The notes under the pieces are model-generated. The model was not told where the DNA came from. It saw nothing but the letters and a program-made list of their open reading frames with translations, and ran no database searches. Made by a program: the position numbers and the translations under genes. 64,000 bases of DNA from Microstegium vimineum (Eukaryota > Streptophyta > Magnoliopsida > Poales > Poaceae), in contig CM039129.1 in NCBI GenBank assembly GCA_022036555.1, positions 35,990,051 through 36,054,050 of the forward strand, in the 5' to 3' direction. Below are positions 47,672 through 57,500 of this stretch, piece by piece (the stretch's first letter is position 1; every line of letters begins with the position of its first letter).

Positions 47672-48050
47672 TGTTAGCCGCTGAACTCGAACTCTAGGAA
47701 TCAGGAGTTGAAATCTCATGGAGAGGATGACAATTGGGAGTTGGGGCAAATTTTCTTGTTATTTTTCTCACACCATACTGCCATACCAACCTGAAGGGTT
47801 GGGGATACAAATATATAGGGCTGCTAACCAGCCAAGCACAACCTAGGTGCTGTCCTAGATGCTAGTCAAGATGTTGTCCTACAGATGCTAACAACCATGT
47901 TGTCCTATAGATGCTGTCCTAAAGATGCTAACAACCCAGTCAAGGGTGATGTTCTTGATGCTGTCCTTGAGAGGCAGCTGCTGTCCTGAACAGGCAGCAG
48001 CAGCACCATGTGTTGCAGCCCCCCCCCACCAGACAGAGACTTATCCATCA
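47672..48050 (-). repeat. Inner copia LTR (right on + strand, 5' LTR of the element)
   Basis: 379 bp. The tRNA-Met primer-binding sequence lies just inside it at 47658-47670. It carries extra GATGCTAACAAC and ATGTTGTCCTA units compared with its partner. Confidence 0.92.
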
Positions 48051-48799
48051 AGTGCCACTCCACGTCGACGCCAGTGGACTCCAAGGCTAAGCTTTCGACC
48101 TCGGATGGTGCTCCTGTCGAGGATCCGTCTGAGTATCGTCGCCTCGCTGGTGCTCTCCAGTACCTGACATTGACTCGACCGGATTTGGCTTATGCTGTTC
48201 GGCAGGCGTGCCTCTTCATGCATGATCCCCGCGAGCCGCATCTCGCGCTGGTCAAGCGGATTCTTCGGTATGTCAAGGGCACTCTCTCCACAGGACTTCA
48301 CCTTGGAATTGGTCCTGTTCAGTCCCTCACCGCATACTCCGACGCTGACTGGGCAGGGTGTCCAGACTCTTGGCGTTCTACTTCTGGCTACTGCGTCTAC
48401 CTCGGTGACAACTTGGTGTCCTGGTCCTCGAAGCGGCAGACTACGGTTTCTCGCTCCAGTGCTGAAGCGGAGTACCGTGCTGTCGCCCACGCCGTCGCCG
48501 AGTGCTGTTGGGTGTGCCAGTTGCTTCAGGAGCTGCATCTGCCACTGTCTTCTGCCACCGTTGTTTTCTGTGACAACGTCAGTGCTGTGTATATGACAGC
48601 TAACCCTGTCCATCACCGCCGGACCAAGCATATTGAGATCGACATCCACTTCGTCCGTGAGAAGGTCGCGCTTGGTGATTTTCGAGTGCTCCATGTGCCG
48701 TCCTCTCATCAGTTCGCTGACATCATGACTAAGGGCTTGCCTGTACAGTTATTTACTGATTTTAAGTCCAGTCTTTGCGTCCGCGATATTCCCGCTTAG
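48051..48799 (+). pseudogene. Outer copia gag-pol, part 2 (RNase H end)
   Basis: This continues the outer element's reverse transcriptase thumb and RNase H after the nested insertion: RRLAGALQYLTLTRPDLAYAV, YSDADWAGCPDSWRSTSGYC, SRSSAEAEYRAVAHAVAE and HVPSSHQFADIMTKGLP. It ends at a natural TAG (48797-48799) just before the purine tract and 3' LTR. This part contains no premature stop. Confidence 0.88.
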
Positions 48800-48811
48800 A
48801 CTGCGGGGGAG

Positions 48812-48946
48812 TGTTAGATATATAATTGTATATATCCTAGGGGGTCCTATGTAATTGTGTTTACTTGTACTCCAAGTCATGTATGACTATATATATGAAA
48901 GCCACCCAACCCCTAAGGGTAAGAGGTGTTCCGCTATCTCTCTACA
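48812..48946 (+). repeat. 3' LTR of outer copia element
   Basis: 135 bp, with one substitution relative to the 5' LTR. It is followed by the TATAG target duplication. Confidence 0.95.
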
Positions 48947-48951
48947 TATAG

Positions 48952-51900
48952 GACCAGTTGAAGCTATGATGGAATGCACATAAATGTGTCTATTGTGCAA
49001 ATAAGTACTAGTATTCAATTGCGAAGAATGTTTTCTCTGTCTGCTTGTTTATAATGGTTAACACAGTTAGTGATGTGGTAACTAATTTAGTAAGTTAGTA
49101 TGACGATTTCGTACTTTTATGTGTTCATGATTTTTTATCAACTAATCTTTTTTATGTTCCTTATGGAAGGGGTACCATAGCATTGCAATTGTTCTATATG
49201 ATAGGTTGCAACTGAGTTGTAACGTCGTCTGCAAGTTATTACATTATATGTGAATTATGAAATGCTGTTTCGTGACTTAATATTTAGCATTATACTAATA
49301 TTTTGCTCAACATTTATCAATACTTTGTCAAACCATGAAACACTGTACTATTTTACTACTAACTTATATGCGTACCAAACATATTAGGTACTGGGGACCA
49401 AGTTTTGGGTTGGCTGCCACTCAGAGCTTGTGAGATTGGTTACAATATCCATGAAACAGAATGTTCTGGTACCAGAACACTTCAGATATTCTTAATTATT
49501 GTTGCTTGATTTGGGTAGCAGTAGAGGCTTCCTTTTGAAGCATTCTAGTGTTCACCTTTTGTACTCCTTTAATCTGTCAGGTTTGAACACTACATTGGTA
49601 GCATGTCTTTCCCACCATTTTCTGTTTCTTTTCTTTGTAAGTGAAAACCAATGCAGTTTCAGTATTGTTTTCTATAGATTTATCTTGATGCACTTCAGAA
49701 TGATTGGGCTTACCACTTATTTGCTGGTATGAATGCTGCCTATTTCCTGAAAATCGCTATCATCTAATGTGCTTCTGACTACAGACAACACGGGTTGTTG
49801 GTTATGGCTCACTTAATATTTTCACCTGCAACAATTAAGATAGCGTCACATTCTGTTCTTATAATTTCTGTGTTTTGTTCTTACCAACTCCAGGAAACTT
49901 CTTAGATTTCAACTTTAGGGCTTTATATATCTTCCCAGCCTTTTAACATAAAGGCATCAGCAGTGCAGTCCTGTCACCTGTGTTTGTCCTGACTCCTGAA
50001 GTTATCTTGGATTCTCTGCTCTGCACTCCTAGAGCTAAAGGCCCCCCTCCTTCAAAGCCGGGTGACTTCAAACTGATTTAGATTTTTGCTGACATCTTAA
50101 TGGTACTCCTTGATTAGCAAGCAAGTTGATAATGAAATATCTGCTTTCTTTTTTTTCCATACCTTTGTACTCCCTCTGTTTTTAAATATGACATTTAGAG
50201 GACAAGCTAATTAATTCATTTTGAACTAATTAGCTTGTCCTAATCGTTATATATTTAAATGTGGAGTTAATAGTTGATATTTGCAAATTTTAAGAGGAAT
50301 ATTACTGTTGATACAGTGTTTTTCTAGTTAATCCTTGGTACATGTCAGAAACTAGTTGACATTTGCTATACCTTAGGAGCTGTAATTTGATTTTGTAATA
50401 TTCAATTTGAGTGTTTAAGAGCAAGTGCGCAGTGGCAGTACCCTGCATATGCAAAATGGCAAAGAAGCATTTTGCAAGAACCATTTTTTTTTTTGAAAAA
50501 AGATGACACTGTACAAGCTTGATAGTGTTGTTATCCTTCAGCAAAATAAAAGGTTATGTTTCTCACATCTCATGTACCTTTTATTTGAAAACAAGGAAGG
50601 AATTGGAACCTGTTCTGCCCCTTGCAGCTGGGAACACCTTTCCTTTTGATAAATGGATCTGCTAGAGACGTGCGTGTGCCATGTATTTTGTGTCTCTCCT
50701 GTACACCACTAACATCCGTGATGCGTCATCTTATTGTAGTTCTCGGGTTTATTTTTTGTTGGTAGTGTGACCTTGATTTTTCTAGTAACATCTCAATGGA
50801 AATTACTAGACTCTATGGACGAAGCACGTTATGGAGGGGAAATAAAAAGTGAAGCAGAAAGGGAAAAAGGAAAACCCCACAAATTTTCCTATCCCCATCA
50901 GTGTTACCTCAGTTATTCATTATTTTCCCGGAGACACCCTATGAATGTATGGTTGGGTCCAGGTGGTTAAGCACTAGCCATTTATTCAATTAAAAGATGG
51001 TGTATGGTTAATTTGTTGCATATCAGTTTCACTAAAGTAGATGGCTACAAAATTCTCAATGCATGCCACTTATCATCACCTGTTAATTCCCTTGTCGCAC
51101 TAACATTACTTTTTCCGTGCATGCTTGACCTGTGAGGTTAACTACTAATATGCAAAACTAGATTTCTTATGAATTGTAGTGCAATTATTTTAATAAAGGA
51201 ACAAGAAACGAAAGAAAGGCAGTCCACTCATTTTTTTCTCATCCTCTCCATGCAAATTATAGACCCTGATAAATTTATAGTTGTTTCATAGTATGATTTT
51301 ACAAAAGGGCATATAAGCCAGTGTACCAATGTGCACATGGTTTTTTCCATGAAAGAAACAGGTGTGCGTAGATCAAAATAGTTGTGCCTCGATTTTGAAT
51401 ATAAGGTTTGATGTGCACTTCTCTGGGTAACCCTTGAACACTTTGATGGGCAGCTTATAGGTTTGGTTACGCAAAAATTAAGACTATGTATTTATAGTGC
51501 CAAAACACAGTAATTACCTCATTATTGTTACTAATATACTGTACTTCTGTTACTTGTCATTGTCATTGAAAACTTTGGAAATGCAAGAATGTATTTTTCC
51601 CATCTTTCATACACCATATATGCTTATTCATTGATTTCATTGAAATCGAGGCTTTCGGGTTGGTATTGTGTGTTGAATAATTAATGGTTTTTACCTGATT
51701 CCACAGAGAGTATTTTTATAACTTGCACTTGTATTCAGAAGTCTAGTGCTTGTATAGTCATTTGACACTTACTTTGACCAAATTGTACCATGATTCCCAT
51801 CTACTTGAATACTCTCCTTTACTTGAGGTTGTATTTTTGTTATTTTGACTTCCATTCATAATGGAAAATTTCTACTTTCTCTGTTACTATGTACTCTGGG

Positions 51901-52661
51901 GGAACAAATGAAAAGATGATTATAAGCATAGATGATCAGGATTTTACAAAAACTCAGCTCAACTTAGGTTTTAGTCTAAGAAAAAAGTTGGAGCTAGTCC
52001 TTGTCCAACAGTTTCCTTTTCACCTTGAGACATGGTGGCTCCTGTCTTCTCTTTCCTGATACCATGACTTGCAAGTTGCCAAGTTGGTACAATGGAATAA
52101 TACATTTTTTTTATAAAGGTAGGCAATTCTATCAGATCACTGATTTGGTATGTCAATTGGCTTATTTTGGGTCAGTAGTTTTTGCTTGAGGGCTTGAGGC
52201 CATCAACCAGCCGATCCACTTGTACAAAACAATCTTCACAGGTTTTTATGGGCGGGTTAATAGTGAACTATAATTTCAACTGGGTGAGCTTAATGTTCAC
52301 CTTAACAATGGTTTCTCTGGACTGATACTGTAAAATCATTCCAAGTGAAGACCATCTATATCAATATAACATTTATTCTTGGCTTCATGTCCAACAGAAA
52401 AGTCTCACAGGATATCTAATTATACTGTGAGTAAACAGTACATAGTACCTTTGCCCTTGTATTCCATAGCATCAAGGACAAATTGAGATGATCTTGTCTT
52501 TCACACTAGATAGATACATAGAAATCATGCATAGAGCCATAGACCTGCAATTCTAAGCAGAGATAAATATTCAGATCCATGCTAAAGCTTGTTTCTACAA
52601 AAGCACTTCACTTCTGCTACGTAGGTGTATAACTTAGTAATCTGACCCAATACATATGGCA
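48952..52661. other. Intergenic DNA downstream of the MYB gene
   Basis: It is AT-rich with no recognisable gene. It contains a Stowaway-like hairpin element at about 50170-50275 and the MYB gene's 3' untranslated region near 52400-52661. Confidence 0.5.
50170..50275. mobile_element. Stowaway-like hairpin MITE
   Basis: It begins ACTCCCTCTGTTTTTAAATATG, the classic Stowaway opening. It contains a 14-base perfect inverted pair, GGACAAGCTAATTA at 50200-50213 and TAATTAGCTTGTCC at 50227-50240. The right end is less well conserved. Confidence 0.6.
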
Positions 52662-53603
52662 TCAGAAGCAGGGGGCAACTCCTTCACTATAACCAAATTG
52701 TGGTGCCATCTTGATCTCATCGTCAATCTTCCAGCAGGCCTCTGGGTAGTATTCCCAGACAGTAGGCGGTGGCAGTGGGGTGGCAAGGCTGCTGCACACA
52801 TTCTCGTTCCCTCCAACAAAGCCCACCTCTGAGGGCACCTGTGGTGCCTCAATTTCCATCCATATCTGGTCCATGGGATAGCCATCCATGTCCGGAGGGG
52901 TGCCCTTCAGGATGCTTGTGATGCAGCCACTGCCACCATGAAGCTCCTGTCCCTCAACTCCAATGGTTGATGGAGTATCTGGGTAGCCTGACTGGTAAGT
53001 CAGTGAAGATGAGGACGATGATGGAGACATGTTCCTCTTCCTCTCCTGTGCTTTCTTCCTCATGTGTGTCCTCCAGTAGTTCTTGATCTCATTGTCAGTG
53101 CGCCCTGGCAAGCGGCGTGCTATCCTGGACCACCTGTTTAGCAGAAGTTATCGAACATGTCAATCAAATATTAGAGAAAACTGTCCTCTTGTTCTTTTGA
53201 TTATCTTTTGATGATCAGACCTGTTTCCCCACCGAGCGTGCAGCTCAAGGATGAGGCGCTCTTCATGGGGAGACATGCGCCCACGCTTGAGGCCAGGGTG
53301 GAGGTAGTTGACCCAGCGCAGCCGGCAGCTCTTGCCCGTCCGGTTGAGTCCTGCATGGAGATACAGAAGGGGAGAGGGGAAGCAAGAATAGAGTTGGTTA
53401 GAGAGGTTGATACTTGCTTTTGCGACTTAGCGCGAATGACTTCAATTTAGCTACCTAATTTGTGGATCCCCACCCCTCAAACCTGATACTTTGGCAATGA
53501 AATCCCAACGACGTTCACCGAACAGACGGACAGTGCATACCAGTTGCAGGTCCTCCTGCTCTGTCCATGGCCCCTTGCGAGTTTCCTCTCTCACTGTCAC
53601 CAT
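52662..53603 (-). CDS. R2R3-MYB transcription factor, MYB59/MYB48 (MYBAS) type
   Basis: This is a nuclear DNA-binding regulator. Three exons, 53483-53603, 53221-53350 and 52662-53133, join in phase to 240 residues. The start MVTVREETRKGPW is the family's; an upstream in-frame ATG exists but adds 14 unlike residues. R2 carries the spaced tryptophans (GPWTEQEDLQ, RRWDFIAKVSG, CRLRWVNYL). R3 runs from RGRMSPHEERL to NEIKNYWRTHM, followed by RKKAQERKR, a likely nuclear signal. The tail is acidic and Ser/Pro-rich. Intron 1 is 132 bp with a GTTTGA donor inside R2. If it is retained, translation adds LRGGDPQIR and stops at 53451, cutting R2. This family is known for conserved alternative splicing in Arabidopsis and rice that yields R2R3 or partial-MYB forms, and the short introns here fit that. 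Intron 2 is 87 bp. Confidence 0.93.
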
Positions 53604-53840
53604 ACCGACCCTGTGATATGATGAAACTGCTCTAACGCTGCTCACTCCTACCTTGTATCGGCTGGGAGCCGGTCTTCTTGCTCTTCTTTCTCTGTGTGCT
53701 TGTTGGCTCCAGTTTCAGGATTATCTTGATGAAATCCAGTCTGTTTGGCTGGAAGAAGAAGAGGAAGAAGAAAGCTAGTACAGAGAAGAGTACGCCACTT
53801 TGTCTTAGTTGCCTACTGGTTTGGTGGCTTTTGCCTCTCA

Positions 53841-53847
53841 TTTATAG
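53841..53847 (-). promoter_or_regulatory. TATA box of the MYB gene
   Basis: CTATAAA on the minus strand, about 240 bp upstream of the start codon, in a suitable place for a leader of roughly 200 nt. It is predicted from sequence only. Confidence 0.5.
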
Positions 53848-53849
53848 GT

Positions 53850-56800
53850 AAGAGGGGGAGGTCTTGGTGGCCAGGTGATGTGGTGGTGTGATTTGGAGCT
53901 CCCTAAAGATCCTATGTTCCACCATTTGGGTTGCCTTCAGATTCTAACTGATAAAGTAGCTTTTTAATTGGCTCATGCTGCGCATATTGTATTGCAAATT
54001 CATAGGTGTGCATGTTAGGACATCAGCTTTATTGACGTCTGGAATTTGCAGAGGTATATTCTTGCCTTTTGTTAATAAACTACAGTAAATCATAAAGTTA
54101 ATTTTGTTTACACTTAGATGTATTTTGAAATTATTGTGCCCAATATGTCTAATTGATAAATCTACTTGAAACTGAGCTTTGAATATCTTCACAAATTCAT
54201 TGCTATGGTAAATTAATTCTTCTCGAAGCTTTTCTGTGTATTAAAAGGCTACTGCCACCGTTCCAAATTATACTTCACTTTAGCTTTCTCCTAGATTAAA
54301 CTTCTCTTACTTTGCATATTAACATCTGCAAGTTCAAATAAATGCACTATCAAGACATATTTCATGGAGAATTCAATAACTAATGTGATATTGTAGATGT
54401 TGATGCATTTTTCTATAAATTTGGTTACAGTTAGAAAAGTTTTGAGCTAAGACAAAGCTAAAATGAACAATATTTTGGATGGAGGAGTACATAGTGTACT
54501 AGTAACTTCATACTTTTACTGGCTAGTTAATCCAGTTACCACTAACACTGGACCAGTATACAGTTAAAGAGCACTGACCGTGTAGATGAGAGTAAGCTTT
54601 TTTTGGTTTTGATCAGACGGAGACATTTTTTCTTCTTCTTGAGTAGTTCTTAAAGTCTCTGTCACTAGTTGAAGCAAATACGGCAGAATTTTCTACTTTT
54701 GATATGCTAGCGTTACAATAATATGATGCTTTCTGAAGGTATATGCTTGTTCCTTCTTTTATTTACTTTCTTTCCGCTTTGATGTGATTTTTTTTCTTCT
54801 TCACAAAAGAAAAGTGGCTGTGCTTATCAACTTTTTGGTGCTTTGATTGTTGAACCACTATGCTTATTTCTATTTATCAATCAGAGTATCAGACACATTG
54901 TACAGCTATTATGAAAGCAGATAGATACATAAAGCGCTTCAGATGCTATACGTTCACACTGTTTTTGCCAGCATGAAGTTACCACCTGGAGTTCAGTAAT
55001 GCATAATACTTGGCTGATAGGTGTTGGTTGCTACTCCATAAACCTGTGTTGTTCGATTATGATCCGTTTTGTTGTATTTACAATGAAATTTCACTTTTTT
55101 GGTCCTTAATGCAGCTAATGTATCCTAGAAATTCAACAGGCTGATTATACTACTGAAAAAAAATGGGGGCATCTTGGCAAAGTCACCATCTGGTTTCTTC
55201 CACAAATATTTTTCTTCTTCCTGCTATCCTGACGTGAAAAGCACTAGCCTTTCTGCCACCCATTATCATTGGCACAGAGGACTCCATCCGCCCTTTTTGT
55301 GTCAGCCATTATCAGCGGCACAGGAAAAATATCTTACTAGTACTGCGCGCACACAGCAGCACAAGCTGTCCTTGGAAAGGGGCGACCCTCGCTCGCTTGT
55401 CCCTCTGGAGCTGCTCGAGCCAGTAGCTGCCTGAGACTCTGAGATCAATCTTTTTTCTTTTTCATGTGATCCTGCAGGCCGGGGCCAGGCCAGGCCTCCT
55501 CAGCTGACCTTAGTTTTGTACAATGGCTCATCATTGTTGCTCTGCTCGTACAGGTAAAACGACGAGCGTGCAGCGTCTAAAGCTTCATTTCATTCATGCA
55601 TCGTCTTTTTTTTGAACGTTTGGTGGTGTCAGGTCAAGCTGAGCACAAGATGTCGTCCATTACCTCCAAACTGGTAAACCATCTCTAGATTAAGAAACGT
55701 TTTGACTCTTGGTGTTGGTGGCGCCGCGTGTTATTATGCTGCCGCCGCTGACAACGCAGAATGATTGTTTTGTGAGTGTGTTCGTGTTAGGACACGCAGC
55801 TCCTTTTTCCCGCCCAGCTAGCCCTAGTAGCAGTAGTAGTTTGATTTGATTTGATACGCTGACAATCCCTCCCTGGGATGATATCACCCCCTCTGTTTCT
55901 GCGTTTCGTAGTGAGCAGTGACTGGTGGTGAGTGGATGGTTCCTCTTTTGCTTCCATCGTCGTGGTCATCATCGTCGTTCATGCATGGTGAATTGATCGA
56001 GTCTTGGCTGCATCATCCAACTGCTTTTGGCTGCACGCATGTGTCCGCAGCGCACAGGGAGGGGGGGAGGGAGAGGGGGCTTTTCTGGAACAGCCACATC
56101 TCCAGCACAGTCGGGGGGGCCTCGCTCCTCCTCTGGGACCTAACTTCCCCATTATACTGTGCGCCTATTTGTTTTCCTTTTCCTTGTTCTGAAAAGGGCC
56201 TTTTTTCCAACAGGACAACTTGCTATGATTAATTTCCTGGCGCGCGCGTGTGTGTGAGGCTAAGCTCAGCTCAGCTCTTCTTCTTGATTGGAAGAAGATG
56301 AAGAGGACTAGAGGAGACGAGACGAGCACTGACGTGGAGGCCACCCAGCACCGAGCTCAAGTTGTAGCTGCGATCTGTGCTGTGCTGCAGTCCACTTTGT
56401 TGGGGGTCCTGGCATCGGCATGGGGTATGGTATGGTATGGCCTCTCGTCACCTTTTTTTAAATCTCGGCTTGGCGTCTTACTTTTGGAAGGCTCGGCTGT
56501 TCCCGTCCCACTACAAAGAAGCCCTTTATTTCGCTCGCATCGTTTGTGCTTGTTGTTTTGCTGCGCCCCCGCGGGTGGGTGGTCTCCCACCTGCGGGCCC
56601 CGGCTGGGACTTTGTCTGTGTGGTGGGTCATGGGTGGGCCCCCGGGGTCCCGGGGACGTGTCCTGCTTCTTCTCTTCTCTCTCTCTGGCAGCGGCAGCAC
56701 CGCACCACCGTCAGGATTGGTCGGCCCGGCAGGCAGGACAAGCTCGGTCATCATCGGCGTGACGACGGCGGCGGAGTTGGTCCGTCCGTCCCTCGTCGAT

Positions 56801-57500
56801 CTCGAGTGCCCCGTTGAAACCCAGCTGTGCGCTGCCTTCGTCGTCGTGCAACTGCACAGCGTCGCTTGCTTCACCTGTGGCTTATAGCTGCCTGAAGAGC
56901 GCTGCACTAGTATGTTAATTCGGATACACTAATTAATTACTGCACCGCACCAGGAACCCCCGATGTGCAAGCGCACCGAGCGGCGTCAGTGGAGCGGCAC
57001 GTACGCGTACGCCGCCGTGCTGTACTGCTGTTTGTGTTTTGGGTTTTTACCGCGCATTGGGCCTTGGGGCTTGGCCATGTGCACTGTACAAAGAAAGGGA
57101 GAGATCGATGATCGCCGGCCCCCGCCGGCCGGCCGGTGGCCTGGCTGCTGCTGGGCACAGCGTCGGAGTTAGTCAACTGTTCATCTTCTTCTTGCTCCCT
57201 TTATCTGACACCGACTGTGCCCCCCTGCTGATCGCTTGCTTTGCTAGCTTTAGTTCCGCCATGATTTTTTTTTCTCCTGCCCTGAGACCGGCCTCTGAGT
57301 GAGTGAGCTGTGAGCGACTGCTCGAGGCCACAGGGGTCAGGTCAGTGCGGCCATCAGTGCGCCCGCAGACCCCAGGCCGCCGGCCTCTTTCCTTCGCAGT
57401 CGCGCAGACCTTGCTCGCCTGCCACTTGTTTCTTTTTTGTTTAATGCTTGCGTGTGTTATCTTACTGATCCATGACCCGTCGATGATCCCATTCTCCCAT
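53850..57500. other. Upstream region of the MYB gene, no gene recognised
   Basis: It is AT-rich to about 55.1 kb, then GC-richer with CT-rich and GAGA-like stretches (55.9-57.4 kb). Several short open frames on both strands lack family features or plausible splice partners. It may hold distal promoter sequence or a non-coding transcript; neither can be shown here. Confidence 0.4.
54252..54487. mobile_element. Stowaway-type MITE
   Basis: CCACCGTTCCAAATTATACTT near the left end mirrors AATATTTTGGATGGAGGAG at the right. It is flanked by TA (54250-54251 and 54488-54489). It is 236 bp, non-coding, and about 650 bp upstream of the MYB start. Confidence 0.65.

Larger units (their letters stand above)
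42366..48050 (-). mobile_element. Ty1/copia retrotransposon (inner, nested)
   Basis: The LTRs are 42366-42725 (360 bp) and 47672-48050 (379 bp), both TGTTAGCCGCTGAAC...CTTATCCATCA. They are flanked by perfect AGTGC at 42361-42365 and 48051-48055. The element is on the minus strand: its primer site, TGGTATCAAAGCC read in reverse, lies next to the right LTR (47658-47670), and its purine tract next to the left LTR. It inserted into the reverse transcriptase/RNase H junction of the outer copia element. It has one long gag-pol frame with five premature stops and no frameshift. The LTRs differ by a few substitutions plus indels in a short repeated segment. Confidence 0.95.
38307..48946 (+). mobile_element. 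Ty1/copia retrotransposon (outer), split by a nested element
   Basis: The LTRs are 38307-38441 and 48812-48946, 135 bp each, TG...CA, differing at one base (TTTCGC against TTCCGC). They are flanked by perfect TATAG at 38302-38306 and 48947-48951. A primer site TGGTATC follows the left LTR at 38442. A purine tract (GCGGGGGAG) precedes the right LTR. Gag, protease, integrase, reverse transcriptase and RNase H follow in copia order on the plus strand. A second copia element (42366-48050) lies inside it with its own target duplication, splitting the reverse transcriptase from RNase H. Without the insert it would be about 4.95 kb, ordinary for the group. Seven in-frame UAG codons and one frameshift make it non-functional. 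Near-identical LTRs suggest recent insertion. Confidence 0.95.

Noticed and set aside
42366..48050. Inner element older than outer because its LTRs differ more
   Set aside because: Nesting shows the inner inserted later. The outer LTR is too short for one versus several substitutions to be decisive, and inner LTR indels look like slippage.
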